Below, piece by piece: positions 13,873-21,202 of a stretch of DNA of 21,202 nucleotides. Source of the stretch: HGM13006 sp964514175 (GTDB lineage Bacteria > Bacillota > Clostridia > Oscillospirales > Oscillospiraceae). Location: positions 1 through 21,202 of the forward strand of contig CAZEPQ010000016.1 in assembly GCA_964514175.1 (NCBI GenBank), given 5' to 3'. The translations under genes were made by a program, and so were the position numbers. Under the pieces are notes generated by a model. The model was given only the letters and a program-made list of their open reading frames with translations. It made no database searches and was not told where the DNA came from. Numbering within the stretch: position 1 is the stretch's first letter; the number at the start of each line of letters is the position of its first letter.

Positions 13873-15237
13873 TTACCCCGCTTTGCCGGAGATAACCTTG
13901 ATCCATTTTCCGCTGCAATAGCGGGCCAGGCAGATCAAACCCTTCAGCGGGAACTCCACACGGAGGAAGAAGTAGATCCAGAAGGGATCCAGGTGCCAAA
14001 CCAGGGCAGCCAGGGCGCCCAGAGGAATGGAAACCAGCCATACCATGGAGCTGTCTGCCAGCAGCAGGAAGCGGGAGTCTCCGCCACCCCGCAGGATGCC
14101 TTTAGAGGTCACATAAGCCATGGTCTGAATGGGCATAAACATGCAGTTGCACAGGAGAATCTTGTGGGCGATGGAGAGGGTGTTCTCGGATACGGAGTAC
14201 AGACTCAAATAGGGGGATTCCAGCAGCATCAGCACCGGGATCATAAGCAGACCAAACAAAATGGAAATCACAACATAGGTGTTGCCCTGCCGCTTTGCCA
14301 ATGGAATGTCGTTCTTGCCGATGCTGTTGCCAATGACGATGGCGGAAGCGCCGGACATGCCCACATTAAGCACAGTGGTGATCTGGACCACGGAGGAAAC
14401 TATAGCGCTGGCAGCGGACATTTCCTCGCTGACGTGGCCGGTGATGGCGCTGGTGATGGACAGGCTGGCACCTAGCAGGGTGTCGCTGATAAGGACCGGC
14501 ACGGCAAACTGGATATAGGCCTTCCACAGGCCGCTGCGGAGGTGGAGGAAGTGCTTCAGCCGGAAGCCAAAGTTTTTATCCACCAGAACAAAGTAGCCAA
14601 AGATAAAGCAGAACTCAAACATTCTGGCAATGACGGTGCCAACGGCTGCACCCAGCAGCTCCAGCCGGGGCGCACCCAGCTTACCGAAGATGAATACCCA
14701 GTTAAAGAAAATATTCAGCACAAAGGCACCTGCGGAGCCAATGAGGGGAATATTGACCTTGCCTGTGCTTCTGAGCAGATAGGTGGCGGTGGAGGAAAGT
14801 CCTGCCAGAAGGAAGGTGACGCCCAGAAGTCGAAGATAGGGGACGCCAACGGAAACCACGCCGGCCTGATTGGTATACAGTCCCAGAATAAATCCGGGAG
14901 CTGCTATGGACAGTACGGTAAACAGGGCACAGACCACCAGGGTAGTCTGCATTGCCATGGACGCGGTGGCCCGAAGGGAAGCGGAGTCCTTTTTGCCCCA
15001 GAACTGGGAGGACAGGACCACAGCGCCGGAACCAAGACCCATACAAATAAACTGGAAGATGGAATAGAAGGAATTGCTGAAAGAAGCGGCGGCAATGGCA
15101 CTTTCCCCAAAGCCTCCGATCATAATGTTGTCCAGGAAATTTACGCCCATAGTAATGAGCTGCTGCAGGATCACAGGAACCATCAGCTTCCCGGTATGAC
15201 TGTAAAATTCACGGTTTTTAAATTCAAAACGCTGCAT
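13873..15237 (-). CDS. MATE family efflux transporter
   Basis: 454 residues and about 12 membrane spans in two related halves, the usual size for the multidrug and toxin extrusion family. The N-terminal span pattern LMVPVILQQLITMGVNFLDN with IMIGGFGESAIAAAS is a MATE signature, and the second half repeats it around GMSGASAIVIGNSIGKND. A GGGDSRF motif late in the protein is also common in this family. MATE pumps export drugs or metabolites using sodium or proton gradients; the substrate cannot be inferred. AGAGG lies 8 bases before the ATG. The LysR gene lies upstream on the same strand. A candidate promoter and a terminator-like hairpin lie between them, so expression may be controlled in the leader. 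Confidence 0.92.
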   Translation of the reverse strand: MQRFEFKNREFYSHTGKLMVPVILQQLITMGVNFLDNIMIGGFGESAIAAASFSNSFYSIFQFICMGLGSGAVVLSSQFWGKKDSASLRATASMAMQTTLVVCALFTVLSIAAPGFILGLYTNQAGVVSVGVPYLRLLGVTFLLAGLSSTATYLLRSTGKVNIPLIGSAGAFVLNIFFNWVFIFGKLGAPRLELLGAAVGTVIARMFEFCFIFGYFVLVDKNFGFRLKHFLHLRSGLWKAYIQFAVPVLISDTLLGASLSITSAITGHVSEEMSAASAIVSSVVQITTVLNVGMSGASAIVIGNSIGKNDIPLAKRQGNTYVVISILFGLLMIPVLMLLESPYLSLYSVSENTLSIAHKILLCNCMFMPIQTMAYVTSKGILRGGGDSRFLLLADSSMVWLVSIPLGALAALVWHLDPFWIYFFLRVEFPLKGLICLARYCSGKWIKVISGKAG

Positions 15238-15274
15238 GTGGTGGCCTCTTTTTCATAAACTGTCATCAAGACAG

Positions 15275-15304
15275 AAAAATCGCCCGGGAAACTCCCGGAT
15301 TTTG
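15275..15304 (-). terminator. Intrinsic terminator between LysR and MATE genes, possibly a leader attenuator
   Basis: On the minus strand CCGGGA (15298-15293), loop GTT, TCCCGG (15289-15284), then GCGATTTTT down to 15275; flanking AAAAT/ATTTT can extend the stem across a 3-base bulge. It is 64 bases past the LysR stop, so it can be its terminator. It also lies downstream of the TATAAT at 15315-15320 and 38 bases before the MATE start. Confidence 0.7.
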
Positions 15305-15314
15305 ATGCTTCTAC

Positions 15315-15343
15315 ATTATAGCTTATTTATCGGCTTATTTCCA
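15315..15343 (-). promoter_or_regulatory. Candidate promoter of the MATE gene
   Basis: On the minus strand TGGAAA (15343-15338, 4 of 6), 17-bp spacer, perfect TATAAT (15320-15315). It places the transcription start about 70 bases before the MATE ATG and upstream of the hairpin at 15275-15304. Confidence 0.6.
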
Positions 15344-15367
15344 TGTATTTTTTCTGAACTCCCGCCC

Positions 15368-16243
15368 TCAGTCGAAGGAACTGACCAGCCGCTGGATACA
15401 GGGATTCTGATGGGCCGTATTCCAGGCCAGCACATGGGTGAGAGACGCGGCGGGGGATGGGATCTCAAAGGCCTGGAGATTTTCGTAGCGATGCTGTTCG
15501 AAGTAATTCCGTGGCAGAATCATGGCTCCCTTTCCGGCGTGGACATAGGTAAAGGATACGGGAATGGAGTCCACGGAGATGGGACTGACCTCCAGACCCT
15601 CCTGCTCAAAATATCGGATCATGCGGGTCAGGGCGTGGGGCCGGGTGGAAACCGAGATCAGATTATATTTTCTCAAGGCCTCCACACAGGTGTGTACGGT
15701 GGGGTCCTTTTTTGTTACCAGCACCAGATCATCCCGGTGGATGATCTTACTGTTAAGGGAGGCGGGCAAAGATTCATTGTGCCGCAGCACCAGAAATGCC
15801 ACATCCAGAGTTTCCTCCAACAACTTGGAAATGCATTCCTCCATGCTTTCCTGATGCATTTCCAGATCCACGTCGGGATAGTCTGTGGCAAATTGTGCAA
15901 TCAGCTCGGTGACACCGGTGGACTCGAAATGGTCTTCCGTTCGGTCAAAGGCTACCACAAGAGACAACAGGGCTTCCGTCTCAGGGAATCCCTTCAGAGC
16001 CAGATCCCGGATCTCCTGGGCACAGTCCAGGGTTTTATTGGCCAGGGGGAGCAGTGCGCCTCCTGCAGGAGTCAGGAAGACCTTTCTGCGGTCACGCTCA
16101 AAGAGTGTGGCGCCCAGTTCCTTTTCCAGTTCCGCAATCTGGTAGCTCAGGGTGGGCTGGGATATGTACAGTGCTTCAGCCGCACGGCTGAAATTTAGAT
16201 GCTTGGCTACAGCCATAAAGTACTGTAATTGTTTCAGGTCCAT
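15368..16243 (-). CDS. LysR family transcriptional regulator
   Basis: 291 residues, the normal length for the family. Residues 1-60 form the winged helix-turn-helix with FSRAAEALYISQPTLSYQI and a following LGATLFERDRR. Residues about 90-290 form the periplasmic-binding-like effector domain. LysR proteins bind as tetramers to T-N11-A sites and usually control a divergent neighbour in response to a small, often aromatic or carboxylic, co-inducer. Here the divergent neighbour is the ene-reductase/TRAP operon, with a candidate site at 16387-16405, so control of that operon is the simplest reading (inference). It could also act on the MATE gene behind it. AAAGGA lies about 11 bases before the ATG. 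Confidence 0.95.
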   Translation of the reverse strand: MDLKQLQYFMAVAKHLNFSRAAEALYISQPTLSYQIAELEKELGATLFERDRRKVFLTPAGGALLPLANKTLDCAQEIRDLALKGFPETEALLSLVVAFDRTEDHFESTGVTELIAQFATDYPDVDLEMHQESMEECISKLLEETLDVAFLVLRHNESLPASLNSKIIHRDDLVLVTKKDPTVHTCVEALRKYNLISVSTRPHALTRMIRYFEQEGLEVSPISVDSIPVSFTYVHAGKGAMILPRNYFEQHRYENLQAFEIPSPAASLTHVLAWNTAHQNPCIQRLVSSFD

Positions 16244-16279
16244 ACTGCAATGATCCTTTCACATCTGTTCTCATGGCCT

Positions 16280-16308
16280 ATTTTACAGAGTTTCGTCAAT
16301 CTTCGCAA
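16280..16308 (-). promoter_or_regulatory. Candidate promoter of the LysR gene
   Basis: On the minus strand TTGCGA (16308-16303, 4 of 6), 17-bp spacer, TAAAAT (16285-16280, 5 of 6). The leader would be about 30 bases. A TTGACA at about 16320 on the same strand has no -10 at proper distance. Confidence 0.45.
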
Positions 16309-16386
16309 GGGGCCTTGTCAAAATAAATACGCTTTTGGACGGGATATGGGGGATCATTGGGGAAATTGTACGTCCAGGCGACACGA

Positions 16387-16405
16387 ATTGATAGAATTTT
16401 TCAAT
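16387..16405. promoter_or_regulatory. Inverted repeat, candidate LysR binding site
   Basis: ATTGA (16387-16391), 9 bases, TCAAT (16401-16405) form a 19-bp interrupted palindrome containing a T-N11-A core. Its right edge is 9 bases upstream of the -35 of the divergent operon, centred near -55, where LysR activators usually bind. Confidence 0.5.
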
Positions 16406-16414
16406 AAGAGACAT

Positions 16415-16444
16415 TTGAATTAAGTATTTCCGCTTTTCGATAAT
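16415..16444 (+). promoter_or_regulatory. Promoter of the ene-reductase / TRAP operon
   Basis: TTGAAT (16415-16420, 4 of 6), 18-bp spacer, GATAAT (16439-16444, 5 of 6). The imperfect -35 suits an activator-dependent promoter. The leader is about 70 bases. Confidence 0.5.
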
Positions 16445-16521
16445 TCATATTAGAATGGCTGTGGAAAAAGACTGAATAATCAAGAAAGACTGTTTTTATG
16501 GTCTGAGAAGGAGTGTCATTT

Positions 16522-18498
16522 ATGAATCAGATGTACCCTAATATTTTCAAGCCCCTGAAGGTAGGCAATGTCACCTTCAAAAACCGCATTTTCACCGCCC
16601 CCTCCATGGGACACATGATGCAGAACAATGCCCCCACCTATCCCGAGCCTGCCATGATCTCCAACTATCTGGAGAAAGCCAAGGGCGGCGTGGCCCAGGT
16701 CCAGTGCGGCGGTCAGCAGGTCAACTTCCCCGGCAGAAACCCCATCCACTCCAATTTTGACATCGAAAATCCCACCGGATGGAGAAACTTTATCCACTTC
16801 ACTGATGCCATTCACTTCTATGACTGCAAGGCCTCCTACGAGCTGATCCACTTCGGCGGTGAGGGTGAATATACCCCTGAGGCCATTGCCGCAGGCCCGG
16901 TCTACGCATGTTCCGAGTTTGTCCGTGAATCCGATGGTCTTCACTTCACCCAGATTCCCCTGTCCGAGATGGAAAAGCTGGCAGATCGCTATGCTTCCCT
17001 GGCAGAGTGTGTTATGAAATGCGGCTTTGATACCCTGCTGATCCACGGCGGTCACGGCACCCTGCTGCAGGAGTTTGTTTCTCCCCGCTCCAACCACCGT
17101 ACCGACGAGTTCGGCGGCTCCATGGAGAACCGTGCCAAGTTCCCCATTATGGTGCTGGATCGCATTCGTGAGAAGGTGGGCCGCAATCTGCTGATCGAGT
17201 ACCGCATCTCCGGTTCCGAGTGTGTCCCCGGCGGCTTTGAGATCGACGAGTGCATCGAGTTCCTGAAAATAATTCAGGACAAGATCGACATTGCCCACAT
17301 TTCCGCAGGCGTTGTCCGTGAGCCTCGCCTCCGTGCCATCACCCACCCCACCGGTTTCCTGCCCGATGGCTGCAACGTTTATCTGGCAGAGGCAGTAAAG
17401 AAGTGCCCGGATATCCATATCCCCGTTCTGGGTCTGGGCGCATTCCAGCATCCCCAGCTCATTGACGACACCCTGGCTGCAGGTAAGTGCGACATTGTGG
17501 CCATGGCCCGTGGTACCATTGCAGATCCCGATACCGTTCGCAAGGCAAAGCAGGGCAGAGCCGACGATATCGTTCCCTGCATCAAGTGCTTCCGCTGCCT
17601 GGATGAGTTCAAAACCACCCATCAGTATGTCTGCACTGTAAATCCCACCGCAGGCCGTGAAGACTTCACTGACATGATGGTTCCGAAGAACTGGGAAAAG
17701 CACAACGTGGGCATCATTGGCGGCGGCCCTGCCGGCATGATGTGTGCCCTGGAAGCCTCCAAGCGGGGCCACAAGGTCACCCTGTTCGAAAAGGAAGCCG
17801 TTCTGGGCGGTCAGCTCAAGGATGCCGCCTTCATGACCTTCAAGTATGACCTGCTGAAGTATGAGCGTTATCTCATTAACCACTGCCAGCAGGATAAGAA
17901 CATCACCATCATCACCGGCGTAGAAGCTACCCCCGAGATGATCGCTGCCAAGGGCTTTGACACCGTCATTGCCGCCACCGGTGCGGAACCCCTGATCATC
18001 CGCTCCATTCCCGGCATCGAAGGCCCCAACGTTATGACCGCAGGAGATTCCTTCTTCTCCGGCAGACCCATCGGCAAGAACATCGTCATCATCGGCGGCG
18101 GTCAGGTTGGCTGCGAAGTGGGCGTCCACTACAGCACGCTGGGCCATGAGGTTACCATCCTTGAGATGCAGAAGAGCCTTTGCCCCGACGCCATGCGTAC
18201 CTACCGTGAGGAACTCCAGGGCCAGGTAGCTGACCACTGCAAGGCTGCCATCACCGGCGGCACCTGCACCTCCATCACCGAGGAGGGTGTCAACTACAGG
18301 GATGCAAACGGCGAAGAGCACTTCATCCCTGCTGATACCGTGATTCTGGCCATGGGTATGCGTTCCACCAACGATCACGCCGAATCCTTCCGTGACTGCG
18401 CCCAGAACTTCCGGGCCATCGGCGACTGTGTTAAGGTTTCCAACGTCCAGAAGGCTGTCCGTGCCGGCTATGACGCCGCCATGTGCATCGGCTGGTAA
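16522..18498 (+). CDS. FMN/4Fe-4S/FAD ene-reductase of the old yellow enzyme family (FadH/BaiCD/BaiH-like)
   Basis: 658 residues with three parts: an FMN TIM barrel (1-345), a 4Fe-4S site formed by C353, C356, C359 and C371 before VNPTAGRE, and a FAD/NAD(P) domain with GGGPAG (400-405) and a second IGGGQVG (524-530). This is the layout of 2,4-dienoyl-CoA reductase, clostridial enoate reductases and Bai flavin enzymes, which pass electrons from NAD(P)H to an activated C=C bond, or the reverse. The barrel signature reads H175-G-G-H178-G-T180-LL, where most relatives have HGYL; Thr replaces the usual proton-donor Tyr. The second to third Cys spacing is 2, while FadH has 3. The ATG at 16522 is preferred over a GTG at 16513 because AGAAGGAG ends 8 bases before it. 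First gene of the TRAP operon, so it probably acts on the imported acid (inference). Confidence 0.92.
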   Translation: MNQMYPNIFKPLKVGNVTFKNRIFTAPSMGHMMQNNAPTYPEPAMISNYLEKAKGGVAQVQCGGQQVNFPGRNPIHSNFDIENPTGWRNFIHFTDAIHFYDCKASYELIHFGGEGEYTPEAIAAGPVYACSEFVRESDGLHFTQIPLSEMEKLADRYASLAECVMKCGFDTLLIHGGHGTLLQEFVSPRSNHRTDEFGGSMENRAKFPIMVLDRIREKVGRNLLIEYRISGSECVPGGFEIDECIEFLKIIQDKIDIAHISAGVVREPRLRAITHPTGFLPDGCNVYLAEAVKKCPDIHIPVLGLGAFQHPQLIDDTLAAGKCDIVAMARGTIADPDTVRKAKQGRADDIVPCIKCFRCLDEFKTTHQYVCTVNPTAGREDFTDMMVPKNWEKHNVGIIGGGPAGMMCALEASKRGHKVTLFEKEAVLGGQLKDAAFMTFKYDLLKYERYLINHCQQDKNITIITGVEATPEMIAAKGFDTVIAATGAEPLIIRSIPGIEGPNVMTAGDSFFSGRPIGKNIVIIGGGQVGCEVGVHYSTLGHEVTILEMQKSLCPDAMRTYREELQGQVADHCKAAITGGTCTSITEEGVNYRDANGEEHFIPADTVILAMGMRSTNDHAESFRDCAQNFRAIGDCVKVSNVQKAVRAGYDAAMCIGW

Positions 18499-18529
18499 TA
18501 AAAAGAGAGATTTGAAAAGAGGTTGAATC

Positions 18530-19156
18530 ATGAACAGTAAGCATCCTACCTTCGACAAAGTGGATAGCGTTGTTTACAAGGTCATTCGTGTCATCTCCTA
18601 TGCATCCGCGGCCTTCCTGTTCGGCATTATGATGCTGGCAGTGGTGAACGTGGTGCTGGAGAAACTCCACAAGCTGGGTGTTCCTGTCAGTGGCATCGGC
18701 GATACCAAGCAGTGGATCCAGTACATGAACGTATGTCTTGTGTACTTCGCCACCGCCTATGTCACCCTGGAGCGCGGTCACAGCAATATGGACCTGTTGA
18801 CCCGTCACTATCCTGTTATTGTCCAGAAGATTCTCAGCGCTGTGGCCTATGTGGCTGGAACCGTGATTTTCAGCTATATCGGCTATCTGGGCGTTGTAAA
18901 GGTTCTCATGGGCCAGATTGAAAACAATGCCCGCATCAACGAGACGCTGGCCACCTCCTTCCCCCAGTGGCCCTTCGGTGCATGCTATAGCTTCGGCTTC
19001 TTTGTACTGGGTTTCTCCTGCCTGTGGGCCTTCATCCGCATTTGCTTCGGCAAGTCTCCCGCTCAGGAGGCTGTGGACGTGGAAGCTAAGAATAAGGAGC
19101 TGCTGGAACAGGCTGCCGCTGAGGCCGCCGAAGACGGAAAGGAGGAGTCCAAATGA
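18530..19156 (+). CDS. TRAP transporter small permease (DctQ-like)
   Basis: 208 residues with four predicted membrane spans (about 20-42, 62-82, 98-122 and 150-172), the normal topology of DctQ-type subunits. WIQYMNVCLVYFATAY followed by ERGHSNMDLL is a typical stretch of this family, where the loop RGHxxxD is conserved. The C-terminal 40 residues are charged, Ala/Glu-rich and probably helical in the cytosol. With the large permease and the binding protein downstream it forms a sodium-driven importer, usually of carboxylates. AGAGGT lies 7 bases before the ATG; the stop of the ene-reductase is 31 bases upstream, so they share a transcript. Its TGA overlaps the next start as ATGA. Confidence 0.92.
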   Translation: MNSKHPTFDKVDSVVYKVIRVISYASAAFLFGIMMLAVVNVVLEKLHKLGVPVSGIGDTKQWIQYMNVCLVYFATAYVTLERGHSNMDLLTRHYPVIVQKILSAVAYVAGTVIFSYIGYLGVVKVLMGQIENNARINETLATSFPQWPFGACYSFGFFVLGFSCLWAFIRICFGKSPAQEAVDVEAKNKELLEQAAAEAAEDGKEESK

Positions 19157-20502
19157 GCGCACCCCTGATCGGTATTATCTGCTTTGTCGGCATGCTGGTG
19201 TTGATTTTCCACGGATTCCCCATTGCCATCTCTATGTTCCTGGCATCCGGCATCGGCTTCCTGTGGCTCCGTGATTGGAATTTTGCCATTCTGGCCACAC
19301 AGTTCGGCAACACCATCTTCAACAACTCTGCAAACTATGAATTTGCCGTTTTGCCGCTGTTTATTCTATTGGGTACATTGGCGGGCATCACCGGCATCGC
19401 GGAAGGCGCCTTTGACTCCATCCGCGCATGGTTGGGCCGTATGAGAGGCGGCACCCTGTTCACCGTCATCGTAGCCAACGCCATCTATGGTGCCTGCTCC
19501 GCAAACTCCTCCGCAGGCAACATTATTTTCTCCCGGCTGGCAATGCCTTCCCTGAATAAGGAAGGCTATGACGAGCAGCTTTCTCTGGGCGTCCTCTGTT
19601 CCTCTGGTTCTCTGGCATCCCTGATCCCCCCCAGCCAGGCCATCCTCACGATCTGTATGGTGGCTCCTGCTGTTATGGTGAACGGTCAGAACTTCCAGAT
19701 GAGCTTGGGTACCGGCCTCATGTGCGGCATTGTCCCTGCCTTTATTCTGATTATGATGCTCTATGTCATGGTCCTGATCTATGGCAAGGTAAAGCCCGGC
19801 ACACTGCCTCCCCGCGCTAAGGAAAAGACTCCCATGAGGGACAAGCTCAAGAGTCTGAAACTCCTGATTCCCATTCTGGCTGTCTTCGTCATCATGATCG
19901 GCGGTCCCTCCCTGGGCTGGTTCTCCACCACTGTCGGCGGCGCCATTGGTGCATTCGTGGTTGTAGTCTACGCCATTGTCAAAAAGGTTTCCTTCAAGCA
20001 GTTGTGTCACAGCTTCTGGGAATCCTGTCTGATGCAGGCCTCCGTATTCATTATCATCGTGGCCGGCAACTGCTTCTCCAAGTTCATCGCATCCTCCGGC
20101 CTGACTGCTCTGCTGGGTTCTGCCGTCAGTGCCTTTGCAGCACCTCCCATTGTTATGTTCGCCATCGTCATGATCTTCTATCTCATCGGCGGCGCTATCA
20201 TGAACGTGGTACCTCTCATCATTTGCACCTGCTCCATTGTCTTTGCGGTACTGGTTGAAGGCTGCGGCTATCATCCCTATGTCATTATGATTGCGCTGGT
20301 CCTCATGGTAGAGGTTGCACAGTTGACTCCCCCCATTGGCCTGGGCACCTATATTACCGCAAACGCTCTGCGCATCGACCCAATGAAGATATTCAAGGCA
20401 GCAGTACCCTTCTTCATCGTGCTGTTCCTGTGTGCCTTTGTGCTGGCTCTGCTCCCTGACCTGGTACTCTGGCTGCCCAGAACCATGGGACTCATCGCTT
20501 GA
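19153..20502 (+). CDS. TRAP transporter large permease (DctM-like)
   Basis: 449 residues, hydrophobic over almost the whole length, with about 12 membrane spans. Family stretches are clear: FPIAISMFLASGIGF near the start, NSSAGNIIFSRLAMP in the middle, GSLASLIPPSQAILTICM around residue 155, and the repeat-half equivalent AQLTPPIGLGTY near 392. The two PP-containing loops belong to the inverted-repeat hairpins that form the transport site with sodium. Cytosolic loop residues 215-235 are basic. It overlaps the small permease gene by 4 bases, which supports coupled synthesis. Substrate is set mainly by the binding protein downstream and is unknown. Confidence 0.95.
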   Translation: MSAPLIGIICFVGMLVLIFHGFPIAISMFLASGIGFLWLRDWNFAILATQFGNTIFNNSANYEFAVLPLFILLGTLAGITGIAEGAFDSIRAWLGRMRGGTLFTVIVANAIYGACSANSSAGNIIFSRLAMPSLNKEGYDEQLSLGVLCSSGSLASLIPPSQAILTICMVAPAVMVNGQNFQMSLGTGLMCGIVPAFILIMMLYVMVLIYGKVKPGTLPPRAKEKTPMRDKLKSLKLLIPILAVFVIMIGGPSLGWFSTTVGGAIGAFVVVVYAIVKKVSFKQLCHSFWESCLMQASVFIIIVAGNCFSKFIASSGLTALLGSAVSAFAAPPIVMFAIVMIFYLIGGAIMNVVPLIICTCSIVFAVLVEGCGYHPYVIMIALVLMVEVAQLTPPIGLGTYITANALRIDPMKIFKAAVPFFIVLFLCAFVLALLPDLVLWLPRTMGLIA

Positions 20503-20568
20503 TGCTCTCAGCGAAAGGCTGACAGTATATACATCCTATCATCCACAAATTTTTAGGAGGAAACAAAA

Positions 20569-21202
20569 ATGAAAAAACTTCTTGCTCTGATCCTGGCCCT
20601 GACCATGGTTTTGGGTCTGTGCGCATGCGGCGGCACTGAGACCACTGCTCCTGCAGAGTCCGCTGCTGAGACTGCCGGTTCTGAAGCTGCCGCTCCCGCA
20701 GAGGGTGGCTATGCCGGCGAATCCTTTAAGATCTACATGGCTACCGATTCCAACGAGAACTCCGACCAGTCTGCTCCTCTGGTGTTCTTCCGCGACCTTG
20801 TGGCTGAAAAGTCCGGCGGCAAGATCACCGTTGACGTGGCTTGGGGCGGCACCCAGTACGACAATGCCGGTATCTTCTCCGCTATGCAGGACAATCTGCT
20901 GAACATGGATATCATGCTCATGAACAAGCACACCGGCAACATGCCCATGATGTCCTGGGGCTTTATGCCCTACTCCGCAAACGCACAGGAGTCCATCGAC
21001 CAGACCAACTATCTGCTGTTTGAAAACGAGACCACTTCCAAGATCATCGCTGACTACTTTGCTGGCTTCAACATGAAGATTCTGGGCAACTCCTGTGACG
21101 GCGCCCCTTCCTTCATCACCACCTTTGAGTGGAACGGCCTGGACGATCTGACCTCCAAGTGCTCCGCTTTCGGCACCATGAACACCGCCAAGTATCAGGC
21201 TG
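20569..21202 (+). CDS. TRAP transporter substrate-binding lipoprotein (DctP-like), 3' partial
   Basis: The gene runs off the right end; 211 residues are seen. A signal sequence with hydrophobic core LLALILALTMVLGL ends in the lipobox L-C-A-C, so the mature chain begins at Cys20 and is anchored to the membrane. A Thr/Ala/Glu-rich linker (about 23-48) precedes the binding domain. FFRDLVAEKSGGKITVDV is the usual start of DctP-type proteins, in which KSGGKI lies before a strand leading to the ligand pocket. AGGAGG at 20555-20560 lies 8 bases before the ATG, and the gap from the large permease is 66 bases. It captures the substrate outside the cell. The conserved ligand-binding Arg region lies in the missing part, so the ligand cannot be guessed. 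Confidence 0.92.
   Translation, partial: MKKLLALILALTMVLGLCACGGTETTAPAESAAETAGSEAAAPAEGGYAGESFKIYMATDSNENSDQSAPLVFFRDLVAEKSGGKITVDVAWGGTQYDNAGIFSAMQDNLLNMDIMLMNKHTGNMPMMSWGFMPYSANAQESIDQTNYLLFENETTSKIIADYFAGFNMKILGNSCDGAPSFITTFEWNGLDDLTSKCSAFGTMNTAKYQA

Noticed and set aside
16516..18558. A 680-codon open frame on the minus strand opposite the ene-reductase gene
   Set aside because: It mirrors the coding frame of a clear enzyme gene, has no ribosome site or recognisable domain, and long antisense frames are expected in GC-rich DNA with strong codon bias.
20508..20522. Small hairpin TCAGC-GAAAG-GCTGA between TRAP large permease and binding-protein genes
   Set aside because: A 5-bp stem without T-run is too weak to call a terminator; at most it might protect the RNA upstream of the binding-protein gene.

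Overview
The window looks like chromosomal DNA of a gut-type, GC-rich member of the Clostridia, probably Oscillospiraceae. This is inferred from strong AGGAGG-type ribosome binding sites, sigma-A promoters of TTGACA/TATAAT form, a Leu-Cys-Ala-Cys lipobox, a two-gene threonine/serine exporter, and many carboxylate-handling genes (TRAP transporter, Fe-S old-yellow-enzyme-type reductase, M20 and D-aminoacylase hydrolases). I saw no rRNA, tRNA, insertion sequence, CRISPR array or phage gene. Eighteen protein genes are supported; the first is cut by the left edge and the last by the right edge.

Left part (1-5728, + strand). Three SnoaL/NTF2-like genes lie head to tail with 4-base ATGA overlaps. 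The third carries five perfect-length 39-bp repeats encoding a Gly/Pro/Gln/Met-rich 13-residue unit, placed between its SnoaL core and a C-terminal tail shared by all three. A hairpin follows, then a candidate promoter, a GH3 beta-glycosidase and a histidine-phosphatase-superfamily gene. About 350 bases of hairpin-rich intergenic DNA follow.

Middle part (5729-13872). A double-hotdog MaoC/FAS1-like protein (-) and an M20 peptidase (+) diverge from a 206-bp region with two good promoters and nested palindromes. Next comes a tight minus-strand operon: D-2-hydroxyacid dehydrogenase, a trigger-factor-like peptidyl-prolyl isomerase without the ribosome-docking signature, and an N-acyl-D-amino-acid deacylase that starts with TTG directly after the preceding stop. 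Its promoter sits back to back with that of a split threonine/serine exporter (+). A strong bidirectional terminator separates the exporter from the next block.

Right part (13873-21202). A MATE efflux pump and a LysR regulator lie on the minus strand, with a terminator-like hairpin in the possible MATE leader. The LysR gene diverges from a plus-strand operon: an FMN/4Fe-4S/FAD ene-reductase of the FadH/Bai type, then TRAP small permease, TRAP large permease and a lipoprotein substrate-binding protein. An inverted repeat just upstream of the ene-reductase promoter is a likely LysR site.

Reading them together (inference): TRAP uptake of an organic acid, flavin/Fe-S reduction of an activated double bond, hotdog- and SnoaL-type enzymes acting on similar substrates, and a GH3 enzyme that could release an aglycone suggest a substrate-specific catabolic neighbourhood. 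The substrate cannot be read from the sequence. The most unusual items are the SnoaL trio with its repeat insert, the trigger-factor paralogue lacking its docking loop, and the ene-reductase and hotdog proteins lacking usual catalytic residues.
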